This document shows positions 12,801-26,439 of a stretch of 64,000 bases of DNA, one piece after another. The notes below the pieces were generated by a model that saw nothing but the letters and a program-made list of their open reading frames with translations, was not told the DNA's origin and ran no database searches. The position numbers and the translations under genes were made by a program. Source of the stretch: Drosophila miranda. Taxonomy: Eukaryota > Arthropoda > Insecta > Diptera > Drosophilidae. Where the stretch lies: assembly GCF_003369915.1 (NCBI RefSeq), contig NC_046674.1, forward strand, positions 23,873,657 through 23,937,656, given 5' to 3'. The first letter of the stretch is position 1. Each line of letters begins with the position of its first letter.

Positions 12801-13674
12801 TGACGGTGACTCTTCTTCGATGCGTCTGCGTCTGCGCCTGCATCTGCGTTTGAGTCTCCAAAAGCCTTTTGTTTTAATGGCCAGTGGGCCCAAAACGTGC
12901 CCCAGCCACAAGCCACAGGCCGCAAGCCACAAGCAAAAGTCAGCCGCAAAGTCACAGTTAAAGTCGCAATCATTTTCGATACCCTTTTTCCATGAGAGGT
13001 TTGTAACATGCATCACCGAGCCCAGAAACCATTTTACACGTATAGTTAAGGCATTGTTTTAATATCAAGAAAAGCTTTTTCTGAGAGCATCAGTACCTCT
13101 GATCGTATAGGAAATATCCCATCTTAGAAGTTTTTATAAAAAAAACTTAGTTTGAAGTATTTTTATGGTAATAATTGGGAGTATTTAATTATTATTTGTT
13201 TATTACCCACTCCATGAGAGGATTAATTATTTGGTATTTATTTGCTCTATCTTTGGTATGTTTCAGGTGCTTCTTCTGTTAAATTCCCGTAAAAGTAATC
13301 CTGTGTGGGTATTCCAGCTCAATTCATTCCATTCTATCTGGCTTGCCCTTTTCATGGCTCTCAGAACTATCTGTTAGGGTGTATTCAAGTCGTTATTCCG
13401 CTTTCCTGCATCTTAAATCTTTTCTTTTATCTGACTTGCACCTTGGGCTTGGACTTGGTGATGGGGCTGTGGTTGTTGCAGTGCCTGGGACCGGGTGTTG
13501 TCCGCTGTTCAGTAGCCTCCGCATAATCCAAATTAAATTGTCAAGAGAAATGACAATTCAATACACAAGATCTTGTTAAGCAAATATGAAAGAAAATACC
13601 AAAACAAAAAGCACTCTGTCATCCCATGTCCGTCCGTGCTGCTGCTGTCCGGCACTCAAACAGAGACAAAGACA

Positions 13675-13711
<37 letters not shown>

Positions 13712-14801
13712 AGAAAGACAGGCATAAGTGAGAGTGAGAAAGGGGACCCGAAAAGTGTCAAATTAAACTGTCAGAGCGACTTTTAACCCATTTTCGTGGA
13801 CCATTACATAAGCTACTTATCAGTTGATAACTAGAAACATCACTCTCCACCTCTTGAGCAGGGAAATGGAATGGAAATGGAAATGCGAGTGCGAGTGCGT
13901 AGGTGGTGGGATGTGGTGCGCGGTCAGGCGCATAAATCAGTCCGGACATGCAGCAGACAGCTCTCGAGGTCTCGAGCTCTCGGGCTCTCGAGCATTCGCT
14001 CATGCGTCAGCGAAACAAAAGACTTAGGCAACGAACTGCTGCCGCTCCAGACTCCCATATGTTGCAACAGAATGCGTCTCTTGTGCTGTGTGTTTGCGTC
14101 AACAGCTGTGACTGTCGCTTGTTGCATATTCTTAGCCATATGTGTCGCTGCCCCCAAAAACCCAACCCTACAGTCCCCCCCGGTGCCCTGCTGCAATCCC
14201 ATGTGAACTGCGCTAATTCGTGACTACTTTGTTGTGCGACTGCTGAGGACCCTAATAGACAGACGGACAGACAGGCAGACAGCAGCTATAACGATCGTTT
14301 GAATGGTCTCCCCACGAATGCTGAATGCCCTATGCAGTCGCAGTCGCAGTCGCATTTGAATTTATGTTTCCCTCTTAAACAGAAAGAGAAACAGAACAAA
14401 GCTGGCATCCGTGATAGATCCCAGTGAATGAATGACCCAGCCAAGCCCTGGGACTTGGGACCTGAGACCTGGTACCTGGGGGCTGGGAGCTGCAAGCTGG
14501 CGCTTAGCCCTGTTTCCCCGGGCATGTGAGTCATGTGGAAGGCGGGAGATCGTTTTCCTATATATGTGGCACACTGGAGAGCCGGGGGCAGAGCACGGCC
14601 CACGCCGCGGGCCCAAACACTTTACTTTTGTTTTCAAAAGAGTCGCGCAGTCCCAGTCGCAGTTGCAGTTCCCCGTTCCAGTGCCAGTTTTAGTTCCAGT
14701 CCCAGATCAAAGAGACACACACATGCAACTGTTATTCTCTGGGCTGTTGCTGTTTCGATTTTCGATCTCGGGGTTTTTCTTCTTCAGCATTCGACAACGT
14801 T

Positions 14802-14833
<32 letters not shown>

Positions 14834-17800
14834 TGTCGATGTCGTTGTGGTTGTCGCTTTCGTAGTCACACAAAGATAGAAATCGCATGACACGATCTTG
14901 TAGCCCGAAACAGGCGCCAGTAACCCAGTTTTCAGGTTTCAGCCATCGGCAAAACAGCCAATACTACAGCAACAACAACAACAAAACTACTCCGATGACT
15001 CCCTTTTGGCCCAAAGCCAAAGCCAAATGAAAATGAAACGATTTGGGCATAAATAAATAATGACAACGGAGCGCCGCGCACTGCAGCGCCAACCCAAGCC
15101 AAGCCAAGCCAAGCCAAACCAAACCAAAAAGGCAACAACAAATGATCCCCCAGTCCTCTTATTGTATTTGCATTTGTTTTCGTTACCTCTGCCCCAAAAA
15201 GGGGTATCAACACTTTCTTGATGGGCTTTGGGGAGAGTCAGAGATGGTGGATGGCTGGACTGACAGACTGCCAGATGAAATGGTTCTTTGAACGTCATTT
15301 GGTAAGATTAATGTGTTCTCTTGTGATTTTTATGCGTCCCAATCAATTCTCTCAAACATTTTTAGCTTTCTAAAACAGAGTTAGAGTCATTTTTTTTTTA
15401 ATATATGGCTTAGTACATAATATTTTCTAGTTTATTTAAGCTTCTACTTGAAGGGTAAATCGGCTTCTGTGCAACCGATCAAACAAAACAAATTCCCTCT
15501 GCCCCCTATTTTTTGTTGTTGTTTGTTTGGTTTTTGTTGCTGCGGCATTTGGTTTGTTTTGTTGCAAGTTGTTTGTTGTTTGTTGTTTGTTGTTTTTGGG
15601 GGCCCAGCCTAACAAGCAGCCAACGTCGACGTCTGCCCATTGTCTTTGCTTTTGTTTTGTGTGTGCTTTTTTCCCCCCATTTTCATGTGGCATTTTTCTA
15701 GATTTGCCAACAACCCAACCCACCCCCAGCGACATGCGCTGAACTCTGACCTCGCGCTCTCGATTGGGGGGAGGGCTCCGGCTCCCACTGCATTGCACCT
15801 ACTACTCCTCCGGCAATGGCTGCACGGAGGAAGGAGGACGAGAGTGCATTGAACTTCAATGTCGAGCCGCGGGACCAGGCCCATAAATTGATTGATTCGC
15901 CATACAATGGACGCCAGCCGATCCGATCCAATCCGATCCAATCCGATCCATTGCTTTTTCCCTCCACTTCAATTCTAAGCAACAATTGTTGGCAGCAATT
16001 TCACTTTCGTTGGCAGTCCGTCACCCACGACATCGATGACGACGACGACATTGGCCGTCGTCTGAGTCGGGGGTCTGAGAAAGCGATTCACCCTACGCAT
16101 CGCGGGGGCATCTATCGCGTCGCGTCGCATCGCATCGCGTCTCGTCTTGTGTCGTCTCCTTGGAACGGTAGCCGGGGCGACTAGGCTATAGCCATGGCCA
16201 CAGTCCAGACCAGCGAGCATGCCAAAAATTGCATTTTCTACAACAAATCAAGGTGACTGGACATCAAGATAAAAACATAACAAACGATTTGACTAAGCCA
16301 AATGGTAATAGGCCCCGGCAACAACATCACCACCAATATCGGCAGAGGCAGGAGTGCTGGAGAGACCGAAAAGGAGACGGAGATGGAGCTGAAGCTGGAG
16401 CTGAAGCTGAGATCGTGGAGCCGTGGAGAGCTTGGAGCTCCACTGGAGCGATCATCGGGGGCCTCCGTAGACCGTTATTGTTATTGCTGGCAGTGCCTGG
16501 CTGGCTGGCTGGCTGGCTGGCTCCTGGCTCCAAATTTGGTGCGAAACTGCGTTGTCGCGGGCGCTTTTTTCCCCTTCGCGAACAGCGAACAGCGAACAGG
16601 CGCACAGTGGTTCCAGGGGTCCCAGGAATCAATTGGATTGGTTGTATTTTGGGAAAAGATAAACGCTGAAATCTCTGCTTTCTCGGTCCTGGATGTAGAA
16701 TGGAATTCTACGCCGAGTGGAGGAGAGGGAGTGCCATCGATTTTGGAGTTCTTGTGCAACTCCTCGATTGACCTTCATAATTGAGTGCATGAACCCACTG
16801 TGGATGTCGTTGTCGTGCCTGTCGTCGTCGTCATATTGAAATTGAAAATAAGAATCGTATTTGGTAATTGCAATGAAAGCGAAAGGAGTGAAAACTTTTC
16901 TGTGGCTATTGCTATAGCCGTGGCCTGTGTTATTTTGGCCACTAAGATAGATCACCAAGGATAGCGGCTAAGCAGCGGTCACTTTCTATCAAGCAGTTCA
17001 ATGACACGGCCCCAGAGTAGTACCGTACGAACCCTCTACCGCCTCCGCCTCTGCCTTCGCCACCGCCTTCGCCACCGCCTTCTGTGGCCACCTCTGGGCT
17101 TGTGCCTGCGTGTTTGTGTGTGTGTGTGTGTGTGTGTGTGCCTCTGAAGTGGTCTCGAGCTTATGGCAACACTTATCGATGGCTAAGCCGAGAGTCGGGT
17201 CTAAGATCTGGCAAGTGCCTAAGCCATAAGCCACTAAATGGCAATAACAACCTCAAAATGCCAATGAAAACCTTTTGACATTTTTATCACGCACAGCTCA
17301 AGCCCCCACCTATAGCTCCATCTGAGGCCCAATCTGCGCTGAAGCTCCAAGCTCAATCTCAGCCCCAGCCACATGCTAATTGACCTTGACATGCGGAAGA
17401 TTTGAATGCGGCGACAACGTTTACACTGCGCTCCTCTCTGGCCGATGCCCGATGCCCGATGCACTTCAAAACGAACTTGAATGCTGCCTGATGCTGCACT
17501 TGGCCTGGGTCTGGGGGTCTGGGGATACTGCGGGTCTGTCTGTCTCTGGGTCTCTTGGGTAAGTGGCAAGTGCTGCCTTGCGATGTGATGCGATGCGGTT
17601 GCAACATCACCCGACACACCGACACCGACACACCGACAAAATGTGAATGCATGCACAGGCAGTGTTAATTGCAATTACAATTGCAGTGTGACCGAAGTGC
17701 GTGCAGTTCAATATGTTAAGTGTAATTTGGAAATAAATTACTGAAATTACGGGTTGAAATTACTTTTCCAGCGATTAAGTGATCAATGTTAGTGAAATGT

Positions 17801-20800
17801 GTTCGATTTATGCATGTAATTGTTTCCTGGGTTGCAGGGTGAGCGCGCGCTGGCATACAGCCGAAAGCCTTAGCCTTAGCCTTAGCCGAAAACCGAAAGG
17901 TACGAATTTTGGTAAAGATTGGCCGCTTACTCATTTGACCAGATATTGTACTAGGCAAAAGATACACACACATATGAGAGGTTTAAATGGGGACAGGTCT
18001 TAAAAAAGCAGAGAAACTTCTAGAACTATCCTGCTCTCATCAATTCGGTACAGTTTCCATCTTCGTCTTTTTACACTTTCCGTCATGCGGTCACACTTAT
18101 TAAAATGGTGTCCAGAGCACCTGATTAAAAAAATTGATGAATGAATAAACAACGAAAGTGCAACACAAGTTGGAGCCCCATAAAAATGACACCAGACCCG
18201 GCCCGGGGCTCGACACTTCACCTTGGCGTTGTTCAAGTTGTTGCAATCATGGTGTCATGGTTGTGGTTGTTTCTGTTGCTGGTGCTGGTGCCGTGGCTGC
18301 CTTCTGGTTATTACTGTACAGTGTACACGCTTTCAGCTACAACTTTATTTTGTGCGCGGCGGCGCCTTAATGTGCCTTGTGCTATAAAATGAAATTTTAC
18401 GCACTAAGTGCGGCATTTAACATAAAAGCAAGAGGAGAGAAAAACAGACACAAAACAACAGCAAAAGCCAGGAGAAAAATGTATAATAAAAGTGAAACAG
18501 AAACTAAAATGACGCCAAGGTTGCTCCATAGGCACTGCCCACTTGCCACCTGCCACATGCCACTTGCCACTGAATTTCTCCTACCACTGGGGGGACACGG
18601 CCAACTCATTTGCAAAATGTGACATGTTGGCACTAAAATTGATAACTCTATTGCCCATTTTGGCCAGGAGCCGATGGAGGCACTGAAGCGGAGACTCTTG
18701 GCTGCTGGCTGCTGGCTACTGGCAGACGGGCGATCGTCAATTGCTCACCTGATGATTGATTTTGCTGATTGCCAACGAGTTTTCGCATTTCGCATTTGCA
18801 TTTCGCATCTCCTGCATATTTACCGCGGCCAATTATAATTAATTTCCATGCGTTGTCGCTCAGCCAGCTCAGCTCCAGGAGATCTCCAAGATGCCAACAG
18901 CTCTCACTCTCGGCCCCATCACAGAATCCGATGCATTTTGTCAACAGCAGCCTCGTGGAGAAACACCGAAAACGAAAGTCCACTGAAACACTGACTGACT
19001 GACTTGCCAACCGACACCGACTGACCGACTGTCAACTCTCTCACAAAGAAAAGGGGCTCTGCGGGCTCTCCAGAGGTACGGCTCTACAGTAGTATGTGGG
19101 TAAAGTGGGCGATTAGCCCATTCATTACCTGTCATATTCAATTAGGATCGAGGAAATATTCAGGAACTCAGAGCCACTCAGGTACATACATAAGTGGTAA
19201 TCTCTGAAAGAGAAGATGCCTATGTACTCGTATCGATAATTCTATCATCACTCGGATGGGATGGGAGTTGGGATTAAAAAACAGGTTGCAGTTGAATGTC
19301 AGAGGCGTAGTGCCACGGTTCCTTTCCCCCATGCATGAGAAGCCGTCTGCACCGAATGAACATACCACAGACAAATGCAAAAGAGACAAAACTAGGGTTT
19401 TGATTTGGAATTTTTGCTCTTGCTTCGCTGGTGCCCATTGATCTGATACATTTTATTACATTTTCCATGTTAAAACAATACACTACACACCTGCTCGACA
19501 TTTAACCCGTTTGATTTTGCACTATTTGCCGGCTTTTCACGGCCCGAAACGCGGCCCGAGAGCAGTACAAATGCGTTCATTCTAGGCTCTCATCCTTCTC
19601 CTCCCCATTGCCCCTGCCAAGCTCTCTCTTCAGCTGCTTTTTTTAATTGATTGCTCATCTCCGCTGCTTGTCTTGTCTCTATCCCCTAGTGCAGAGGGAG
19701 ATCAAAAGAGTGAGCTTGTGTCACCTGTTGGTGGGAGTAAGATAGAGAGGGTGGAGAGAGATTTAAAATAAGCGATGTGCATACATACATATGTATGTAG
19801 GTGCAGCATATGCGTCTTCGATGACATTCCACTCTCTCTTTCGAGCACCAACAGACATATACATACATACATATTAGTTCTCTCGCTCCGAAGCGAACCA
19901 CGCGACTGAATTGATGTCCTACCTTCGCAGTCAATCATGTACGAACATGTCTGTTACTTTTGCTAGATCGTTAGAATTGCTAATAAACAAAAACAAAAGA
20001 AATAGATGCGAAAATAAATACTTATTGAGGTCTGCTTTAATTATTTAAAGTAAAAAATGGAACTTTATCCGCTGCGAGTATTTGATTACAGCCAGAAATC
20101 TACTGTATTTACTATTTTAGTACATTTTTTCTATAAAACTATCCATTCAAATTAATCAAACTTAGTTTTTTTTATGGGTCAAAGTATAGCCTTGAATACT
20201 CCATTACCACCATTGATTTTCTTGTGTGGGAGAACTTGATTAAAGTTTTAAATGATTAAAATAAGCTAGAAGCCCATTGTCCGCCCACCTTCTAACGAAA
20301 TTTATAGGAGCAATTTAAAGATCTACTCGTACTACTATATTGGGTGTATGTAGGTGCTGAAACTCTATAAAATGCTTAGTCGGGGCTATATCGGCGTGAC
20401 TGTGGCGGTCAACGGGTTAAGGCTGCACGCGGATGCACTGAGAGAACTTTCCATTTCATTGGAAAAGCATTTTGCAATCCCCGATGGAAATTGAAATGAC
20501 TTAGACCTTGTCCGTCAGTGTTTATTTTAGCGGTGAATGTGGGCCCCACTGTGACTGACTGATGAGCGATGAGCGATGAGGTATGATGGGGAGAGGAGGC
20601 CTGGCCAGCCTTAAATGGATTGCAAATGGATCTGCATCTGCATCGGGCTACGCTTCGTGCCTAAAACATTTTGCATAATTTGTTTTGCCCATTTCTTATA
20701 CATATTTTCTATATTCCGAACATAGTAATTTGATTGCGTTGTTGATTTTATTATGAAAGTTGCGAGACAACAGTCAAGGCAATAACAGATTAGCATGGAC

Positions 20801-23800
20801 CGAGCACTGACTCACAGCTCCATTGGTGGAGGACTGGGAAGACTGCGGGGATTGGATCGGTGGATTGGAGGACTGCTGGACTGCTGGACGGCTGGACTAT
20901 GCGGTACACTCCTGGCTGGAGTGCATGTTGCCAGCAATTGAATAAAAACCCTTTTCATGTTAATGCAACATTTGTTTGTCCGTCGCAGCAGTTCGATATA
21001 AGCCACGGCAACGGCACCAACAATTGGCGGCGGCTCTTTGGCTTTGTACTTGTCTCTGTGGCCGCTGCTGCTGCCTCTGCCGCTGCCGCTGCTGCTGCTG
21101 CTGCAGTTGTTTCCTATTAACGATAAAAATCACATGACACGAACTGGTTGCCGATCTGGCTGCGGTTTGTACGAGTATAGTCTTGGTTTTTGTGTCTGTT
21201 TTTGGGTTTCGGGATTTGGCTCTGGGTCTGGCGCCGGCGCCACTAACCCAGTTTATGCCTCCACTCCGCTCCACTCCACTCCACTAAACTCCACTCCACA
21301 CAGGGATTTGCGCTGGGCTGGCCAATTATGCCACATTATTGGCAAGTTGATTGCCGCTGTTATCGCCCCGTACTGGATGACTGGATGACAGGATGTGCGG
21401 CAGGGCCAGGGCCAATGCTGCATATTACGCAACGTCAACGTCAATTAAATCAGTTTTACTCCAAATATTTTAAGCCAATGTCAACGACGAATCCCATCCC
21501 TGCTGCTTCTGCTGCTGCTGCACTCTCCAACCCCATCTGAAACTGTAGATGTTCCGGGGACTGCGACTGCGACTGCAACTGGGACTGCGACTGGGGCTGG
21601 GGCTGGGGCTGGGAGATATATTGACAGCGGCTGCCCATCGCTCGTACACCTCTCTCGCTCTCAATGGCCACGCCTGATTGAATTTATGGCCGCGCACATC
21701 CAACGGGGCCCTCGAGGCTCTTTTGGGCCAGACCCAGACTCGGGCCCGAACCAGCCTCGTAGCCAATTGTTTACACAAAACTTTCACAAATTAACCCAAC
21801 CTGTGAACTGAAAAACTCAAAACTTAAGACTCCAAAACGCATCGACTCGATTAAAATGCTGCAAACTTAATTGTGGGGGTGGGGGCCCTCCAGTTTGTCG
21901 CACATTCTGGGTGGCCGAACGATACAGTGGTAGCAGGCTCTTGAAATGGTATGATATGCATTTATACATAGATGTATACAGGTGATTCAGTGAGAAGAAT
22001 AAACATAAATGGTTCCCTCTACCCTCACAAAAGGAAGATTCTCCATCTCAAAGTCCGATATGGTGCTCTTTCAAGTTTCATCAAACGGAAGTTTAGTGTT
22101 ATATTTGTGATGAGGTTTGAATTGGTTGTGTGCTTTTATTCATTGAAGATCCTGTTCAAACATATTGTTGTTATGGGGCTTTATTTCAGAATGTATCAGA
22201 AATCTTTGAAAACAATTCCATTCATTCATCCCACGGTGCATACCCCATACCCATCCTCTTGAAGCATTTCTCTCGCTGCTTCCTGGTCCTACTACTCCTC
22301 GAACCAATTCCTACTCCTCCTGTGGCTGCTCCTCCTCCTCCTGCTTTTGCTCATGGTGCTCGGTCAAGTGCAAGTGGCAATTTAAAGAATCGGGTGAGGT
22401 AAACGTCGAATCGAGTGTCCCAATGTTGGCGCCCCCATATGCGCATAATAATTTCGATCGAGTGCCGAAGAAAGTTGTGTGGTGCAGGGTCCGGCTCCTC
22501 GGCACCGTTTCATGTGCTGCTGCTGCTGCTGTTGCAGTGGCAGTGGCAACAATTGTGGCTGCTGTTGTTGTTAAGTGAAATGAAAAGTGCATAAATCTGA
22601 AATCTGGTGAGCAGTCACACCAAACGATGCAGCAACAGCAGCAGGCTGAAAAAAGGGGCAACCGGACCGGCAACGATAAGAATCGAAGCTGCGTTTTGGG
22701 GCAAAACGAAACAGAGACAAAAGAACTTTCGCTTTCGTTTCGGTTCGGTTCGGTTAAGTTTTCGGATACGGTCTGTCTTGGCCTGCTGCCCAGGTAAAAG
22801 TGGCCCGGTGCATTATTTAACCAAATTTGGCTATTGAAATGCAACCGGTACGAGTACGAGTACGAGTACGAGAATGGATGCTGTACATGCCTTCGATATA
22901 ACAATTATGTGCGTTTAATGAGCAGCAACAAGCTGACGATCATGCCGCTGACGGATGAGATTGATTGCATAAGGCGCAGCGGTGGCAGCAACATTGTCAC
23001 CGTCACTCCCCAGGGGAGGGTCACTGGGGGTGCCACCAGACACAGACACAGACACAGACACAGACACCACATCGCTTACATCGTTTACATCGTTTACTTT
23101 CACTGGCGATACCAGAACCGCTTAGAAGCGCACTGCTGCTCCACCGTGATTGCAGCAGCAGCAGCAGCAGCAGCAGCAGCGGCAGCAGCGGGCGAGTGAT
23201 AGTAAAAGTGATAGTCGTTTTCAATTGGAGATTATTATGGCTTAAATATTTTACGACTTATATAACCACACACTCATGCAGCAGTCAGAGAGTCAGAGAG
23301 AGAGAGACGTCAAAGCAATTAAGCCACGCTACCAAAACAGCTACAAATGCAGGCACTTTTCTAATTAATTTCGAAATGAAGAGAAAAAAAAAAATCTCAA
23401 TAAAATTTCATTTTCATTGACAGCCGCTTTTCAACTGCATCGCTGATGCTGCGGCCGTGGCTGCTGCGGCTGCTGCTGCATGATGTAGTGTGTGGATGCA
23501 ACAGCAACAACAACAACAACAACAACAACCTGGTGGTACACTTAATTGACAAGTGTGAAACTTTCGATTTCTGTACACCCATTGACATACAAAACGAGAG
23601 CCAGAGATTGGGGGTCGGTCTGAGGCAGAGTCAGAGCCCAAGCCAGAGCCCGGGCTAGAGCCAGGCCTAATGATGCCGCCTGCTGCTATGATTTGTTGTG
23701 TCTAAATGTCACAATTCTCCAAAGTGATCGGGCGGCACCCAGGAGGGGTGTTGCGGGGTGTTTGGTAGGTGTGCCTCCGCCATCTACCTATATCTCACAG

Positions 23801-23936
23801 CTCCGATGGCTTTGCCTGATAATTATTGATATGCCGGGCTCTGGTCGGGTGCGTCTCGCGTGCTGACTTGACAAAAAGGCTGCTGCTGGTGGTGCCACTG
23901 CTGTGCGCAATGCCATCAAATGATTAACTAACGGAT

Positions 23937-23967
<31 letters not shown>

Positions 23968-26390
23968 GTGTGGGGCTGTTTGGTGGGGGGGGGGCTCTAG
24001 TCTGGTTGGAACGTGCGAAATGGGTGAAATTTTGTCGGCTGCCTGGCGTGTCTGAGTGCCGGGTCCATGCGATTTTACACCACAGAAATTATGTTTCAAT
24101 TATGCCAGAGAAAATGAAAGTTGCTGCAGATCAATTGAATGTCTTAATTGCTGGCCGCCATGTGATGTGGATAATCCAGAGGATTAAGACAAGATCTTGC
24201 AGAGATTTAATCAGACAGGTCTCATCATCATCTCATCTCTCAGAACTGTAGAGATAAAAAGTTCTAAAAGGATCCCTCGTTCCCAGAACAGACAGACAGA
24301 CAGCCGCCCGTCGTTTTGGCATTTCAGCATGTTTTTTTGGCAAACCTATAATTAAAAATCAATTTGGCCCAGAGGGTTCCTATTATGCAAGCCAAAAACA
24401 AAACAAAAAACATGATCATAATACTTGGCCACGTTCGCTGTCTGAGTCTTTTGTTTTGCAGTTTGTCAAAGGTTCAGGCAGCCCAGGCTCTGCCGCCGCC
24501 AGACATCAACGTGAGCCGCACATATCAAGCATAATATCTTAAGTTGGGTCTATGCTGGGTTCAGGCCATGTCAGGCATGAATTCGCTGTTCCAGCCAGAG
24601 GAGGAGGAGGAGGAGACGGAGACGGAGACGGAGACGCGCTCGGCTCGAGTGGCTGCCACAGAAACCCATTAATGAGCAGCACACAGGCTGCCTGGCATTT
24701 GACAGATTTTTTAATTAAGGCATACAAATTGCGATTCTTCACGCTTTTTTTTTGGCCCCACGAAAACTATAACTGGTAAATATTATTATCGCTACCACTT
24801 GGCGGTGAGGCGTGAGAGCTGCGCCCGAGGACTTCGTCGGCATTCCTCAGACACCATTCCAGCACCACCACCACTCCTCTGGCCGTTCCTGCTCCTCCGA
24901 TAACCGTGGTAATCACTGAAAATACCAAACCTTATCAGATATCGGCTATCTGGCAGCTGCTGCTGGTTGCTGGCTGTAGGCTGTAGGCTGGTGGCTGGTG
25001 GCTGCTCCCGCACAATAAATGAACACCAGGGAGAGAAGGAAAGAAATTTGCATAGGCAGGCGCCTGCCAAAAGCTAATGAATTTTTTCTGCCCGCTGCCC
25101 GCTTACATAATTATCAACGCTATGGCATTATTATGGCCTGGCCTGGCCAGGTTCGGACTTGGGCCAAGTCCAAGTCCAGTGGCAGTCCTGCTTTTGCTCC
25201 TTTCACTTTTGCGGCGATCGCCTGCCTGCCTGCCTGCCTGCCTGCTGACTGCTGCCTAATTATTCCTGCCCGGCCGTGTCCATTGTGTCCACTGTGATTT
25301 CGCACATAATTAAACTGCGCAAAATTTACATTAAATTAATAGTTTTATTGTTTCGTCCGCGCCAGAGCCTGCCTGGCTTCAAGCCATGCGGAAACGCTGC
25401 CCTACCAAAAATGGTCAGCCAAAGCCCCCGCCACGACAAAAAAAAAAAAACAAAAGAAGAGAAGAGGAGAAAAGTCGAGCCATTGACACCGTAGCTGCTG
25501 TAGGAAAAGCACTAAATAAGAAAAAAAAAAAACCTGGCACACGCAAGATTAATGCGGCACAATATTATTGAGGAATTTATGCAAAAGTTAATGGGAGTTT
25601 GGATTGGTACAAGCGCCGATCATTTCACTTTCATGTCTAATCCGATGCTTTCGAATGGGACATGTCCAAGAAGATAGATAGATTCTGAACAGATAGATGA
25701 CCACGAATGATCTCTTAAAAGCCTTAACCCATCAGTGCGGAACGTGCACTTTAGAATGGATCTTGACCATATATTTGCTGATGGGTTCTGAGACCCGTAA
25801 AGGGAAGATAATGCTTATGGAAATTTGAATTTTAATTTATATATGCATATCCCTAAAATTATGGAAGACTTGTATAATTTATTAACTGATTTCGGGGAGA
25901 TTATACTAGAATAGATATTTACACATGTGAATGTTCTATCTTTTAGACATAAGATGGCCCCTTCGAACCTAGATATTAGATGATTGAGCGTATCTAGCTA
26001 GGAGAAAAGTGACGGATCGCAGACAAATATATCCTTAAGAAACTTTAACAGCCATGAAGCCACAAAAGAAATACCATTTCTTTCATTTTCAGTTGTATGT
26101 TAAATTCTTTATGGTTGGATCTACTCGTATACCAACAAATATCTGATTGGGAATAATCACCGAAGAGTAGGGCTTACATTTTGTTGGATGATGTCTGCGG
26201 GCGTGGATTGCCGTGGGTTAATTTTGGCAAGTCCCCTTTAATAGACCTGACCCATTTGCCATAATATCAAAAAGAAATGCCAAATGGCAAACCCCAATAC
26301 AGGTTTTAGGTTCGAGGTTTGGCTAAGTGTGCATCCAATTAAGGAATCGGCAGAACCAGGTGCTAAGAGGTCGAAAGGTAGCCCGACTAA
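9850..26390. other. gene desert of about 16.5 kb with dense microsatellites
   Basis: No frame here has a signal peptide, domain, splice logic or codon bias I can defend. Repeats include GCCT (11513-11558), CCAACCA (11601-11661), CAGG (12097-12128), GA (13680-13708), GTC (14801-14835), AAGCC (15092-15127), GT (17112-17142), ACAGAC (23039-23071), GCA (23153-23183), AAC (23503-23530), GT plus a G run (23938-23995) and GGA/GGAGAC (24598-24636). Single Motif-1-like sites occur at about 17683 and 18088. It could hold enhancers, a long non-coding RNA or a distal non-coding exon. Nothing more specific can be supported. Confidence 0.6.
13680..13708. repeat. GA dinucleotide run
   Basis: About 14 GA units, with more GA-rich sequence on both sides. 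GA runs are bound by GAGA factor and CLAMP and form the core of MSL recognition elements on fly X chromosomes. Relevance here depends on the segment being X-linked, which is inferred. Confidence 0.7.
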
Positions 26391-26400
26391 CGGAGTTGTT

Positions 26401-26434
26401 TCAGTTTACACGCGACCGCTGGTCCGATCAGTTA
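26401..26434 (+). promoter_or_regulatory. Inr + DPE core promoter of the first protease
   Basis: TCAGTTT at 26401-26407 matches the fly initiator with A+1 at 26403. At exactly +28 to +32 (26430-26434) stands AGTTA, which fits the DPE consensus RGWYV, and +24 is G. No TATA box is visible upstream. This predicts a 37-base leader before the ATG at 26440 and argues against the upstream in-frame ATG at 26284. Confidence 0.55.
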
Positions 26435-26439
26435 TCGAA

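Noticed and set aside
22834..23199. 121-codon + strand frame starting in a GAGTAC repeat
   Set aside because: Runs through two microsatellites; no start context or domain.
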